A stretch of DNA of 64,000 nucleotides from NCBI RefSeq assembly GCF_011301715.1, contig NZ_CP049870.1, forward strand, positions 1,860,001 to 1,924,000. The letters run 5' to 3'. The notes beneath the pieces were generated by a model. That model had not been told where the DNA came from. It saw nothing but the letters and a program-made list of their open reading frames with translations, and ran no database searches. This DNA is from Sphingomonas sp. HDW15A. GTDB taxonomy: Bacteria > Pseudomonadota > Alphaproteobacteria > Sphingomonadales > Sphingomonadaceae. This document shows, piece by piece, positions 29,618-39,256 of this stretch. How positions within the stretch are numbered: position 1 is the stretch's first letter; every line of letters begins with the position of its first letter. Both the position numbers and the translations under genes were made by a program.

Positions 29618-30319
29618 GTGGCGCGTCGAAAGTCCAAAACGAACAGGATTGTTCGGCGCTCTCTGCTGGCGCTGGCCGCTTTGCCGCTCCTCTATTTGGG
29701 GTTGGCCGTCGTCGGCTCGCTCGTCCCGGTCAACCGCGCCTGGACCGAGCCGGAAGAGGGAATCACCATCTACCTCGCCGACAACGGAATACACGCCGAC
29801 CTCGTCCTTCCGGTACGCGCCGCCGGGCTCGACTGGGAGCATTACCTCTCGCGCGATGATGTCGCCTCGGCTCCGGCCGATGCGCAATGGATCGCCTTCG
29901 GGGCAGGCGAGCGGAGGATCTATCTCGATACCCCCACCTGGTGGGATCTTACGCCGCGGACCGTCTGGGCGGCACTCACCCGTGGGAAAAGGGTCGTGCA
30001 CGTTTCCTGGGTCGCCGATCCCACCTATTCGGCCAAGGCGATCCGCCTGAGGCCGCACGAATATCGCCGGCTTTGGTCGGCGATCCGCGCCGAATTCGAT
30101 CGCGGTGAAAGCGGCCGGCCGCAGCAAATCGATCATCCGGGCTATGGTCCCACGGACGCCTTTTACGACGGCCTCGGCAAGGCCAGCGCGGTCAACACCT
30201 GCAATACATGGGCCGCGGATCGCCTGCGAATCGCCGGCGTAAAAACCAGCCTTTGGTCGCCGTTCGTCGATGGCCTCGTCTGGCGCTACCGCGAGGCCGG
30301 CGCGGGACCGACCGCTTGA
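29618..30319 (+). CDS. TIGR02117 family (DUF2459) exported/membrane protein
   Basis: A 233-residue protein with a basic N-terminus and one hydrophobic segment (SLLALAALPLLYLGLAVVG), then a periplasmic domain with YLADNGIHADLVLPV, DTPTWWDLTPRTVWAAL and NTCNTWAADRLRIAG. These blocks match TIGR02117/DUF2459, of unknown function. The Cys in NTCNTW and the His in GIHADL would fit a cysteine-hydrolase-like site, but that is a guess. The GTG start has GGGAGG seven bases ahead. The end overlaps the convergent S41 peptidase gene by 34 bp. Confidence 0.8.
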   Translation: MARRKSKTNRIVRRSLLALAALPLLYLGLAVVGSLVPVNRAWTEPEEGITIYLADNGIHADLVLPVRAAGLDWEHYLSRDDVASAPADAQWIAFGAGERRIYLDTPTWWDLTPRTVWAALTRGKRVVHVSWVADPTYSAKAIRLRPHEYRRLWSAIRAEFDRGESGRPQQIDHPGYGPTDAFYDGLGKASAVNTCNTWAADRLRIAGVKTSLWSPFVDGLVWRYREAGAGPTA

Positions 30320-31758
30320 AGATCGCTCTCGATCCGTTCGAGAAAGGCCGTCGTCGACCAGTCCAGATCGTTGAACGGAATGTCCGGCTGATAGCCTTCA
30401 CCCGACTTACGAGGTCGATGCATCCAGGTCTTTAGTGGAATCGCGATTACGCCGAATCCGGAGGGAAGTGCTCCGCGAGGGGCCTCCATGTACGTCGTAT
30501 CGGCAGATGTCGGGGCCCCGATCAGCTTCACGTTTTCGAAGCGCTTGAACGTGTCGATCGCATCGAGGCACGCGCTTGAGCAGCCGCCATGAGTGATTAC
30601 ATAAACCGGAGTATCAAGGTCGGTCGGGGAATCCCCTTGCTGTCGGCCGTCGCCGAAGGACGGCCGTTCGATGAAGGAGACCTGGCCCGCCGCTAGCGCT
30701 TCCTCCATGCCCGTGACAATGGTTTGCACCTCATCGGCCTCCTTCGCATGGCCCCCAGCCCGGATTTTACCAATCGCTGCCGAGAGCTTGGTGATGTTGT
30801 CCCGGCTTGCACGCCAGGCGATCCTCACGTCGCGAAAAAAATGGTTCATTCGTTCGTCAACCGCCTTGGCGCCCCACAAGCGGCGAGCAACATCATGCCC
30901 CCAAAGCCATGACCCACCGCTGTTGAACCGCAGGTCGATGACGATCGCCCGGGCCTTGAGCAACTTTGCTCGTTCGCGATCGATGTCCGCGTGGAGCTTC
31001 CGGTACGCCGCCTGACCCTTCTCATCCGGCGAGAAAGATGACAGGCCAAGCAGCCAGACCCCGGTCCGTGGTTCCGAAAGGCCAATGGGCGTTTCCTCGC
31101 CGGCAAACGCCCGCCGGTAAGTGTCGAATATTACTGCAGGCATCCGCTCCCAGCGCAGACTTGCCGACTGAACGCGCCCGTCGGGAAGCTGGAAAGAGCA
31201 GCTTTTGAGCTGATCCGGCTCCGGAGGGATCGAACCCATCAGCAGGCTCGGACCCATATTCCACCACTGACCCGCCTCGGCGGGTCGAAACCATAATCCC
31301 CGATTTCGACTGCGAATCAGTTGCTCGACCTCAGTACCGCCGCAGGACAGTATCCGCGATCCGACCGGTGCCGGCGAGTTCGGGCCAGCGCGATGGACGT
31401 ATAGGCTATGGCCACGCCACGCAGCGGTGAAACCCGGCCAAGCGCGTTTGCCCCAAACCTTTCCCGGTTCGTCGGACGCGACCACGAAGGCGTGACCGTC
31501 CGAGAGGCCATCGGTGAAGGCGTCGAGCGCGCGATCGTAACCGTCCCAATCACGCGTTTCGAAAGCGATCTTGAGGGAGGCGTTATGGGCCGCTGCGAGC
31601 CTAGCCGGGAAAGCTGGGTCTTCGGGATTGGCCATTCCCGGATGATTTTCCGCAAACAAACGATAAGCGGCATTGACGTCTGCGATGGCAACCGCTCGCC
31701 AGTCCGGCTTGGCCTCAGAGGCTTGAGCCGCCATCGCCATCATGAAGGCTGAAATCAT
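30286..31758 (-). CDS. S41 family C-terminal-processing-like peptidase
   Basis: A secreted serine peptidase of about 490 residues. A short signal peptide (MISAFMMAMAAQASEA) is followed by an N-terminal helical region, and the S41 core contains KARAIVIDLRFNSGGSWLWG and the nucleophile region THGGCSSACLDAIDTF, then FENVKLIGAPTSADTTYMEA. No clear PDZ domain is seen, so it is closer to the tricorn-like or interphotoreceptor-type S41 group than to CtpA. The ATG at 31758 has GGAG upstream. The 3' end overlaps the TIGR02117 gene on the other strand. Confidence 0.8.
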   Translation of the reverse strand: MISAFMMAMAAQASEAKPDWRAVAIADVNAAYRLFAENHPGMANPEDPAFPARLAAAHNASLKIAFETRDWDGYDRALDAFTDGLSDGHAFVVASDEPGKVWGKRAWPGFTAAWRGHSLYVHRAGPNSPAPVGSRILSCGGTEVEQLIRSRNRGLWFRPAEAGQWWNMGPSLLMGSIPPEPDQLKSCSFQLPDGRVQSASLRWERMPAVIFDTYRRAFAGEETPIGLSEPRTGVWLLGLSSFSPDEKGQAAYRKLHADIDRERAKLLKARAIVIDLRFNSGGSWLWGHDVARRLWGAKAVDERMNHFFRDVRIAWRASRDNITKLSAAIGKIRAGGHAKEADEVQTIVTGMEEALAAGQVSFIERPSFGDGRQQGDSPTDLDTPVYVITHGGCSSACLDAIDTFKRFENVKLIGAPTSADTTYMEAPRGALPSGFGVIAIPLKTWMHRPRKSGEGYQPDIPFNDLDWSTTAFLERIESDLQAVGPAPASR

Positions 31759-31812
31759 CGGAACGCACTCCACCCACCGATTCGGCCTGCTGAGGCTATT
31801 CGGAAAGCAGAA

Positions 31813-33111
31813 TTAAAGCACGTAGCGGCTGAGGTCGGTGTTCTTGGCGATCCCCGCCAACTGGCCCTCGACGAAGGCGGCGTCGATGCGGATCGTCTCT
31901 CCACCGCGCTCCTCGGCGGTGTAGCTGACGTCCTCAAGCAACTTTTCCATCACCGTCTGCAACCGGCGCGCACCGATATTCTCGATCGCCTCGTTCACCT
32001 GGGCAGCGATGCGCGCGAGCGCAGCGATACCGTCCTCGCCGAACTCCACTGTGACATCCTCGGTCTTCATCAGCGCGCGATACTGCTCGGTCAGGCTTGC
32101 GCGTGTATCGCTCAGGATGCGGATGAAGTCTTCTTCCGTCAGCGCGGCGAGTTCCACCCGGATCGGAAGTCGGCCCTGAAGCTCCGGCAGCAAATCGGCT
32201 GGCTTGGCGACGTGAAAGGCGCCGGACGCGATGAAAAGGATATGGTCGGTCTTGATCGGCCCATACTTGGTCGCAACCGTTGTCCCCTCGATCAGCGGCA
32301 AGAGGTCGCGCTGAACCCCTTCTCGGCTCACCGAACCGCCGCGAACATCCGAAACCGCAATCTTGTCGATCTCGTCGAGGAAAACGATTCCGTTGGCCTC
32401 GGCATCGGCAAGGGCGACCCGGGTCACGTCGTCCTGATCGACGCGCTTGTCTGCTTCCTCCTCGGTCAGCTTCAAATACGCATCGCGCACCTTTAGCTTG
32501 CGCCGTTTCTTGGGCGCGCCGCCCGACAGCTTGCTCATCATCTCGCTCAGGTTGATCATTCCCACGCCGCCCTGGCCGGGGATGTCGAAAGGCATTGACG
32601 GGGCCTCGGTGACTTCGATTTCCACCTCGGCATTGTCGAGGCTGCCGTCGGCGAAACGCTGGCGGAAGCTAGCGCGCGTCGCCTCGCTCGATCCCTTGCC
32701 GGTCAGCGCGTCGAGTAGCCGCTCCATCGCCGCGCCTTCGGACGCCTCGCGAACCTTCTCGCGCCGCCGCTCGCGCTCCAGCCGGACCGCTTCCTCGACG
32801 AGGTCGCGGGCAATCTGCTCCACGTCGCGGCCGATATAGCCGACCTCAGTGAACTTGGTCGCCTCCACCTTCACGAAGGGCGCATCTGCGAGCTTCGCCA
32901 GCCGGCGGCTGATCTCGGTCTTGCCGCAGCCGGTCGGCCCGATCATCAGGATGTTTTTTGGCGTCACTTCTTCCCGAAGCTCCGGGCTCAGCCGCTGCCG
33001 CCGCCAGCGATTGCGCAGCGCGACCGCGACCGCTTTCTTTGCTTCGTTCTGGCCGACTATATGTTCGTCCAATGCAGCGACGATCGCCTTTGGCGTGAGA
33101 TTTTCGTTCAT
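31813..33111 (-). CDS. hslU: ATP-dependent protease ATPase subunit HslU
   Basis: The AAA+ unfoldase of the HslUV protease, 432 residues. It has [20 protein letters not shown], Walker [17 protein letters not shown], the pore motif GYIGRDVEQ, an I domain at about 110-230, Walker [13 protein letters not shown], and the C-terminal tail DLSRYVL that docks into HslV. It is separated from hslV by an FAD oxidoreductase gene on the same strand (31-bp and 19-bp gaps). Confidence 0.97.
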   Translation of the reverse strand: MNENLTPKAIVAALDEHIVGQNEAKKAVAVALRNRWRRQRLSPELREEVTPKNILMIGPTGCGKTEISRRLAKLADAPFVKVEATKFTEVGYIGRDVEQIARDLVEEAVRLERERRREKVREASEGAAMERLLDALTGKGSSEATRASFRQRFADGSLDNAEVEIEVTEAPSMPFDIPGQGGVGMINLSEMMSKLSGGAPKKRRKLKVRDAYLKLTEEEADKRVDQDDVTRVALADAEANGIVFLDEIDKIAVSDVRGGSVSREGVQRDLLPLIEGTTVATKYGPIKTDHILFIASGAFHVAKPADLLPELQGRLPIRVELAALTEEDFIRILSDTRASLTEQYRALMKTEDVTVEFGEDGIAALARIAAQVNEAIENIGARRLQTVMEKLLEDVSYTAEERGGETIRIDAAFVEGQLAGIAKNTDLSRYVL

Positions 33112-33142
33112 GGCGCGCTAGATTGGGCGCGCATCCTTCAAA

Positions 33143-34240
33143 TCAAGCAGTGCAGCGAAGCCCGGCGAACAAGCGGCGGTGCCGCGAGAGTATTCGGGCG
33201 ATCGCGTCGGGCTGGGGCGTGGCGTCCCATTCGCCCCGCTCGAACGTGCCGCCGAGCAAGATCCCGTCCTTCCGCGGAAACATGTAACCCGCGTCACCGG
33301 TGAAGGCGTAGCGCACTTCGTCCTGCGGCTGGAGCACGACGAGCTGTCCGCGAACTGGCGTCAGCTCCTGGTCGCCGATCAGCGCCCTTGCGCCGATGCC
33401 GGTGCAATTGACGATGGTCGCTTCGGAAAGCGTTGCAAGGTCGGTAAGCTGTTCGAATCGCCGGATTCGGATTTCCGAGCCACCGCGGAGCACCTCGCTG
33501 GCAAGCTGCGCCATGAAGCGCGGGCTTTCTACGTACATTGTGTCGAACCGAACGATATGTTCGACCAGGAACGGGTGCTCGCCGCCGCCCAGCGAGCGGG
33601 CGTTCGGATGATAGGCATTCAGCCACTCGTCAGCAAAACTGACGTTCCGCGATTCGTCGTAGGTGGGGAGCCAACGGATGCCGTAATGGTCGCCCACCAT
33701 TCGCTGGAACCGCTGCCAGCTGTAGGCCATCGCCGCGGCGAACTGGCCGCGCCAGGCGTCGCTCACCGAATCATCGCGGAAATGGCCGAACGGAGACACC
33801 TGCCCGCCAGCGACTGCGGAGGTCGTGTCGGCTGGCAGCGCCGCGGTATAGATCGTTACCTTCCTGCCGGCCTCCTGCAGCAGCCGCGCAGTGGTGAGGC
33901 CCATCACTCCACTGCCGATGACTGCGATCGGCCCTTCAGTGCCAGCCAGCGCCAGGTCCGCCGCCAGGCGTGAGCTGCCCCAGCTCAAGGTAATCCCCGC
34001 GCCGCCGTGACCGTAATTGTGGATCAGCGCCTGGTCGCCGAGCGCCTCGCGGCGAACGACGAATCCGGACGAGCGATAAGGCCTCAGCCCCGCGACCGCG
34101 CGAATGATCCGCGATTCCTCGACGTCGACCGGTATGAGTGGGCTGCAGCCCTCCCCGACCTTGACCGTCGCGCAGCCGGACAAGACGAGTGCGCCACTCG
34201 CGCCGGATCCTAGAAGAAAGCCACGCCGATTAAGGAACAT
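33143..34240 (-). CDS. FAD-dependent oxidoreductase (D-amino-acid-oxidase fold), exported lipoprotein
   Basis: A 365-residue protein with a Tat-like signal and lipobox (NRRGFLLGSGASGALVLSGC). The FAD-binding motif is IAVIGSGVMGLTTARLLQEA, placed unusually late (about residue 104), and the C-terminal part has YAFTGDAGYMFPRKDGILLG and a TIVNCTGIGARAL motif of the DAO superfamily. It is likely periplasmic. The substrate is unknown. It is the middle gene of hslV–this gene–hslU, with close spacing on both sides. Confidence 0.8.
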   Translation of the reverse strand: MFLNRRGFLLGSGASGALVLSGCATVKVGEGCSPLIPVDVEESRIIRAVAGLRPYRSSGFVVRREALGDQALIHNYGHGGAGITLSWGSSRLAADLALAGTEGPIAVIGSGVMGLTTARLLQEAGRKVTIYTAALPADTTSAVAGGQVSPFGHFRDDSVSDAWRGQFAAAMAYSWQRFQRMVGDHYGIRWLPTYDESRNVSFADEWLNAYHPNARSLGGGEHPFLVEHIVRFDTMYVESPRFMAQLASEVLRGGSEIRIRRFEQLTDLATLSEATIVNCTGIGARALIGDQELTPVRGQLVVLQPQDEVRYAFTGDAGYMFPRKDGILLGGTFERGEWDATPQPDAIARILSRHRRLFAGLRCTA

Positions 34241-34259
34241 CGGCAAAGGCTAGACACAC

Positions 34260-34802
34260 TCAAGCCTTGGCCTCAACCTTCTCAATGGTCAGTCGGTCGT
34301 TGGTGAACACGCAGACTTCAGCCGCGATGGCCATGGCTCGGCGCGCCAGCTTCTCGGCATCTGGCTCATATTCTTCGAGCGCCCGGGCTGCCGCCAAGGC
34401 GTAGTTGCCGCCGCTTCCGATTGCCGCGATCCCGCCTTCGGGTTCCAGCACGTCACCGTTGCCGGTGATGACCAGCATTGTGTCGGCATCGGCGACGATC
34501 ATCATTGCCTCCAGGTTGCGAAGGTATTTGTCGGTCCGCCAATCCTTGGCCAGTTCGACAGCCGCGCGGAGCAATTGCCCGCGATGTGTCTCGAGCTTCT
34601 TTTCGAGCCGCTCGAACAAGGTGAACGCATCGGCGGTTGCGCCAGCGAAACCACCGATGACGCTTCCGTCCCCGAGACGCCGGACCTTCTTCGCGTTCGG
34701 CTTGATCACAGTATTGCCGAGGCTGACCTGGCCGTCGCCGGCTATGACCGTCAGCTTGTCCTTCTTAACGCCAAGGATCGTGGTCCCGTGATATTGTTCC
34801 AA
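34260..34802 (-). CDS. hslV: ATP-dependent protease peptidase subunit HslV
   Basis: The threonine peptidase of HslUV, 180 residues. The nucleophile is the first Thr of [20 protein letters not shown] (residue 7), exposed after processing. [15 protein letters not shown] and [17 protein letters not shown] are standard. The start codon is TTG at 34802, with GGAGAG seven bases before it; the protein begins at the family's usual place, so this rare start looks real. Confidence 0.96.
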   Translation of the reverse strand: MEQYHGTTILGVKKDKLTVIAGDGQVSLGNTVIKPNAKKVRRLGDGSVIGGFAGATADAFTLFERLEKKLETHRGQLLRAAVELAKDWRTDKYLRNLEAMMIVADADTMLVITGNGDVLEPEGGIAAIGSGGNYALAAARALEEYEPDAEKLARRAMAIAAEVCVFTNDRLTIEKVEAKA

Positions 34803-35158
34803 GGTATCGCTCTCCGCTCGAGTTTCCTCGATGTGGGAAGCCCAGCGCCCGGCGGCAAGTCAGCCTGTGAGCGGCGCCCGCCAGCCCGGCTTGCTCCGCT
34901 TCGGCTCATCGCGTGAGGCGTTCCACGCGGAATCCTACGAACCAACCATAAAATCCCGTTTATCTGTGGCAATTTTTACCTATATGGTTTGATATAAAGG
35001 AGCACCTTCGCCTGTTCCCCCTAGTCATACCTCCAGCTTCATTAGTCGAAATTTCGCCGAGTGTTGCGCGCCGGTCACTTGCTACCCCCGGCCGCGAACG
35101 GCAGTGTCACGGGCACTGTCATTGGGCCTGTGCTGCCCAGATTCGGGAGGGGATTGTA
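34803..35158. other. 356-bp intergenic region between divergent hslV and the GDSL autotransporter
   Basis: It separates two divergent genes, so both promoters must lie here. The stretch about 34945-35005 is clearly more AT-rich than the surroundings (for example TTTTTACCTATATGG and TTGATATAAAGG) and is the likely promoter zone. I see no clear heat-shock (RpoH) promoter for hslV, no strong inverted repeat and no credible small ORF. GGGAGG at 35144-35149 is the ribosome-binding site of the autotransporter gene. Confidence 0.5.
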
Positions 35159-37045
35159 ATGCCTAATCGCCGTCGTCTGGCGCTTGCCGCGCTCACCGCC
35201 ACCGCCTTGTCCGGCTTCGCCGCGCCGGCATCTGCGCAGCAGGTCGACCGTATCGTCACCTTCGGCGATAGCTACGCAGACGACGGGAATTTCTTCGAGA
35301 TCCTCGGAATCAATCCCGCCACGACCACAATTTATACGTCCGGCCGCTTCTCGGGCACGACCAATTACGTCGATACTCTGTCGGACATCCTTGGAGTCCC
35401 GGTGGAGAACTTCGCGATCGGCGGAGCAATGGCCCAGATCTTTCCGGGGGGCGCTTCCAACACCAATTGCTCCGGAATTCCGGCTTCGTGCCCCCTCGGT
35501 CTCAACTACGAAGTCGATCAGTTCTTCAATGTCGGAACTCAATCGAGCGCTTTTCCCAACAGCGACACAACCTTCGATGAAGGCGATCTGCTGACGGTTT
35601 CGATCGGCGGCAACGATGCTCGTTTTTATCAGCTGACCAATCCGCTCTCGACGACCAACGCGGCAGCAATCGCTGCGGCGGGATCTGTCACCGCCGCCAC
35701 AACTCAGCTTGATCGCCTCGTCGCGGCCGGCGCGCCGACGATCAGCTTCCTCGCGGGCGACACCAGCCGGCTTCCCGAAATCACCGGCAATGCCTCAGCG
35801 ATTGCCATCCGCTCGGCGTATTCCAATGCCTACAATGCTGGAATGCAGGATACGCTTGCCGGATACGCGGCCGATGGCGTGATCGTCCATTATCTCGATC
35901 TCAATGCCGTTCTCGACAACATCATCGCCAGCCCTGCGGCCTACGGAATCACCAAGGGTCTTGTCTGCCCCGCCTTCCAGCCGGCCACGCCCGCGTCGCC
36001 GACCTGCGTTCTCGATTCGACAGGATATCTCTTCTACGGCGATCTCGTTCACCTGACCGGCACCGGTTTCGCGATCGTCGCGCAATATGTCGCGACCCAG
36101 CTGACCGCCCCGCTGACGCTCCAGGGGGCAAGCGATCTCGGCATGGACGTCGCCCGCCAATTCGGCCGCACGCTGACCGCCCGCCTCGATCTCGGGAGCC
36201 CGCGCGACGGCGATATGCCCGAAGGCTTCAAGTTCTTCCTTTCCGGCGACAGCTTCTCGCGCAGCGTCAACGAAAGCAGCGGTAATGCGCCGTTCGACGT
36301 CAACGCCATCGGCTTTACCGCGGGTGCCGAATATGGCTTCGGCAGCGGGGTCGTTGGAGTCGCCGGCAACATCAGCCGGCCGGAGCTGGAGTTCGGCGGC
36401 GACGTATCCGAGGTCGAAGGCGAGTCGACCCAGCTTGGCGCATATGCCGGAATGGGCATCGCCGGCGGCTTCATCCAAGGCTATCTCGGCTTCGGTTGGG
36501 ACGATTACGACATCGGTCGCCGCGGAGTCGTCGAGGGCATGGATGCCAACACCGATGGCGACCACTTCCTCGCAGGCGCGAAGGCCGGCTACCTGTTCCC
36601 GGTTGGCGGTTTCCGTGTCGGTCCGGTGGTCGCGCTCGACTATGCCGACGTCAGCGTCGAAGGTTACACTGAGGAAGGCGATCCGGCCCTTACCCTCAAC
36701 GTCTCGGACGGCGACTTCAACTCGCTCCGCGGAAGCATCGGCATCGAGGCGCGCGGCGACTTTGCCGGCGACGGGGTGCAGTGGCGGCCTTATGGTGCCC
36801 TGACGCTTGAGAAGGAACTGAACGGCGACGATCGCTCGATTTCCTTCGCGCAGACGTCGGCTCCGGGAATCGTCAACACCTGGGAAATCGACGACGTTTC
36901 GACGAAGGCCTACGGCCGCTTCACCGGCGGTCTTAACGCCCGGATCCTTACCAACGTCGAACTCGGCGCTGCCATCTCAACCACGATGGGTAAGAAGCAG
37001 GGCAATGAGACGTCCGGTCATCTCGGCGTGAAGGTCGGCTTCTAA
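35159..37045 (+). CDS. GDSL/SGNH esterase autotransporter (EstA-like)
   Basis: A 628-residue outer-membrane protein displaying an esterase domain. A signal peptide (ALTATALSGFAAPASA) is followed by the SGNH blocks: I, VTFGDSYADDGNFF; II, NFAIGGAM; III, SIGGNDARF; V, GDLVHLTGTGF. The C-terminal 280 or so residues form an autotransporter beta barrel ending HLGVKVGF with the terminal Phe. Catalytic Ser is in GDSY, and Asp/His are in DLVH. No passenger-cleavage site is evident, as in EstA of Pseudomonas. A hairpin terminator follows. Confidence 0.9.
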   Translation: MPNRRRLALAALTATALSGFAAPASAQQVDRIVTFGDSYADDGNFFEILGINPATTTIYTSGRFSGTTNYVDTLSDILGVPVENFAIGGAMAQIFPGGASNTNCSGIPASCPLGLNYEVDQFFNVGTQSSAFPNSDTTFDEGDLLTVSIGGNDARFYQLTNPLSTTNAAAIAAAGSVTAATTQLDRLVAAGAPTISFLAGDTSRLPEITGNASAIAIRSAYSNAYNAGMQDTLAGYAADGVIVHYLDLNAVLDNIIASPAAYGITKGLVCPAFQPATPASPTCVLDSTGYLFYGDLVHLTGTGFAIVAQYVATQLTAPLTLQGASDLGMDVARQFGRTLTARLDLGSPRDGDMPEGFKFFLSGDSFSRSVNESSGNAPFDVNAIGFTAGAEYGFGSGVVGVAGNISRPELEFGGDVSEVEGESTQLGAYAGMGIAGGFIQGYLGFGWDDYDIGRRGVVEGMDANTDGDHFLAGAKAGYLFPVGGFRVGPVVALDYADVSVEGYTEEGDPALTLNVSDGDFNSLRGSIGIEARGDFAGDGVQWRPYGALTLEKELNGDDRSISFAQTSAPGIVNTWEIDDVSTKAYGRFTGGLNARILTNVELGAAISTTMGKKQGNETSGHLGVKVGF

Positions 37046-37062
37046 GCTTGGTCATCACAGGA

Positions 37063-37099
37063 GGGCGGCGGGCGGCATTGGCCATCCGCCGCCCTTTTT
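37063..37099 (+). terminator. Rho-independent terminator after the GDSL autotransporter
   Basis: GGGCGGCGG at 37063-37071 pairs with CCGCCGCCC at 37086-37094 and is followed by TTTTT (37095-37099). It lies 18 bp after the stop codon. Confidence 0.85.
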
Positions 37100-37183
37100 G
37101 TGTCCGGCAGGGCGCCTTGACTTAAATATTGAAAAGGAATCCTTTCGTTGCGGCTCCGAACCAACGGAGCGATGGAGGGGCAG

Positions 37184-37638
37184 ATGGACGATACGGTACG
37201 GGCAGTGACGCCGCTGCACTTGTGGATTGTTGGCGGGCTCGGGGTGCTGTGGAACGCGTTCGGTTGTTACGACTATTTCATGACCCGCACTCGGGGCGCG
37301 GAATACATCGAGGGCATGATGCATACCGCCGACGGCGAAGCCATTATGGCCTATATCAATGGCTTTCCGATCTGGGCATCCGCCGCATGGGGCTCGGCGT
37401 CTGGGGCGGCCTCCTCGGAGCCATCCTGCTGCTGATGCGCAATCGCTGGGCCGTACCGGTGCTGGGCGTGTCCCTGCTCGGCGCGGTCGTCGGCATCGGC
37501 TACCAGCTAGTCAATCCGTCGGACATTCCGGAATTGAGCGAGAGCATCAACAAGGTGATGCCATACATCATCATCGCGATTGCTCTGGCACTGTTCCTCT
37601 ATGCCAGGGCGCAGCGGGCGAAAGGCGTGCTTCGCTAA
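37184..37638 (+). CDS. Conserved membrane protein of unknown function (frameshifted by one missing base)
   Basis: A four-span inner-membrane protein of about 151 residues once repaired. The first frame gives MDDTVRAVTPLHLWIVGG, YDYFMTRTRGAEYIEGM and INGFPIWASAAWG. The second frame continues LGVWGGLLGAILLLMRNRWA and ends with a basic tail ARAQRAKGVLR. The break is at GGGG 37389-37392; one more G gives ASAAWGLGVWGG without a gap. I have seen this family carry the loose label 'sugar transporter' in sphingomonads, but nothing in the sequence supports transport of sugars. The ATG at 37184 has GGAGGGG immediately upstream. Confidence 0.7.
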
Positions 37639-37659
37639 ATCAAGCGGAGGCGCGGGCGG

Positions 37660-39255
37660 CTATTTCGCCTGCGCCTCCTTATTTTCGGCAACCATCGCCG
37701 CGACATCGGCGAGCAGCGCCTTGGCGTCGTAGACGATGCCGTCCTTGATGACATATTTGACACCGCCGACGCGCTCGACCTTGCCGTCCTTGCCCAGCCG
37801 CTCGAACCCGGTCCCGTACAATGTCTTGAAATTGTGCAGCGGATTCTCCGGCGCGATGACGAGGTCGGCGAGCATCCCCGCGCGGACGATCCCGAACGGC
37901 GCCGGGGTCTTCTTGGGCCGGTAGATCTCGTAGGCGCCGTCGCTGGTGGCTGCGCGGATCACCTCCAGCGGAGTGAACCCCGCCTCCTGCATCATCTCCA
38001 TCTCGCCGATGTAGGAGAAGCCCCATGTCTGGTAAATGTAGCCGGGGTCCGATCCGAGCGTGACCTTGCCGCCCATATTCTTGTAATCGTTCACAAGTTG
38101 CATGAACGGGCCGTAGAACTTCCGCCAGGCGACTTCCTTGGCGGTGGTCCAGTCGTACCAGTAGCTGCCGTGGCTGACACGGCTCGGCTGGAAGAAGCCT
38201 GCCAGGCTCGGAAGCGTAAATTTGTCGTGCCAGTCGGCGTTACGCGCCCGCATCACATCGCGCGACGCGGAATAGATGTTGAACGTCGGGTTGAAGATTA
38301 CCCCGCGATCAAGCTGCTCGCGAAGGTAAGCCTGCCATTCCGGCCCGCCGGGCGCGAAAATATGCTCGGTCAGTTGGGTCAGTTCGTAAAACCGGTCCTG
38401 CTCGTCGTACATGTTATAATCGGACGGATAACGCGGAAGGCTGCTGTCCTTCAGCAGGCTCTCGAAATGGCCGTAGAAGTGCGTGACCGTGCCAAGGCCC
38501 ATTTGCCCGGCGACGCGCGCGTTAACCTCCGCAACGCCCGACTGGCCGAGATGCGCGACGCTCCCCAGGCCCAGCTTGTTGGCTTCGTCGATCGCGGCCG
38601 CGGTCGCCTCTTTCGGCTCGCTGTTGAACAGCTTGATTCCGTCGTAGCCCGTCTTCTTCGCCCAGCGCACCCAGGCGCGCGCCTTCTCAGGTGTGTCGAC
38701 ATCGCCGCCGCTCCACACGTCGCCGAGCGCGGCGTAGGCGAACAGGCGCGGGGCGACGATCGTGTTGGCCGCGCTCCGAGCCTTGTCGGACAGCGATTGG
38801 TCTCCTGGACCGAAATAGAGGCCGACGCCGCGCACCGTCGTCACCCCGTGGGCAAGCCACAACTTGTATCCGTAACTTGCGTTCGGCGCCTTGTCCGGGT
38901 CGCCGTTATGGCCGTGGTTGTCGACGAAGCCGGGCATGACGTACATCCCGGTCGCGTCGATTTCATGGTCGGCATCGCGCGGTCCTCGATTGCCCTCGAG
39001 CGGCAGCCCTGGCGTTCCAACCCCCGCCACGGAACTGATGCGATTGCCTTCGATGACGATGTCGACCGGCCCGCGCGGCGGAGCGCCCGTGCCGTCGATC
39101 AATGTCGCGCCGCGGATCACCAGCTTGCGGTAAGGCCCCGCGCCCTCATCGGCACGGCGGTCCGGAACGCGCTCCATCTGACGCTGCTGGGCCACCGCCG
39201 GCGTGGCGATCGGAGCAATCAGGAGAGCGGCGGCGCTGAGGAAAAACATCCGCAT
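37660..39255 (-). CDS. Exported amidohydrolase family protein
   Basis: A 531-residue metal-dependent hydrolase with a signal peptide (MRMFFLSAAALLIAPIATPAVA). The family core has GATLIDGTGAPPRGPVDIVI, the metal-binding HxH in VDNHGHNG, a Lys-containing GYDGIKLF, HLGQSGV, HFYGHFESL, and the Asp in TLGSDPGYI. It ends with the composite-domain pattern GMLADLVIAPENPL. The substrate is unknown; imidazolonepropionase- and prolidase-like members share this plan. It starts one base after the S10 peptidase stop, so both are co-transcribed and probably act on peptides in the periplasm. Confidence 0.85.
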   Translation of the reverse strand: MRMFFLSAAALLIAPIATPAVAQQRQMERVPDRRADEGAGPYRKLVIRGATLIDGTGAPPRGPVDIVIEGNRISSVAGVGTPGLPLEGNRGPRDADHEIDATGMYVMPGFVDNHGHNGDPDKAPNASYGYKLWLAHGVTTVRGVGLYFGPGDQSLSDKARSAANTIVAPRLFAYAALGDVWSGGDVDTPEKARAWVRWAKKTGYDGIKLFNSEPKEATAAAIDEANKLGLGSVAHLGQSGVAEVNARVAGQMGLGTVTHFYGHFESLLKDSSLPRYPSDYNMYDEQDRFYELTQLTEHIFAPGGPEWQAYLREQLDRGVIFNPTFNIYSASRDVMRARNADWHDKFTLPSLAGFFQPSRVSHGSYWYDWTTAKEVAWRKFYGPFMQLVNDYKNMGGKVTLGSDPGYIYQTWGFSYIGEMEMMQEAGFTPLEVIRAATSDGAYEIYRPKKTPAPFGIVRAGMLADLVIAPENPLHNFKTLYGTGFERLGKDGKVERVGGVKYVIKDGIVYDAKALLADVAAMVAENKEAQAK

Positions 39256-39256
39256 C

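Noticed and set aside
34803..35158. Heat-shock promoter for hslV
   Set aside because: No convincing CTTG…CTATAT pair at the right spacing on the minus strand.
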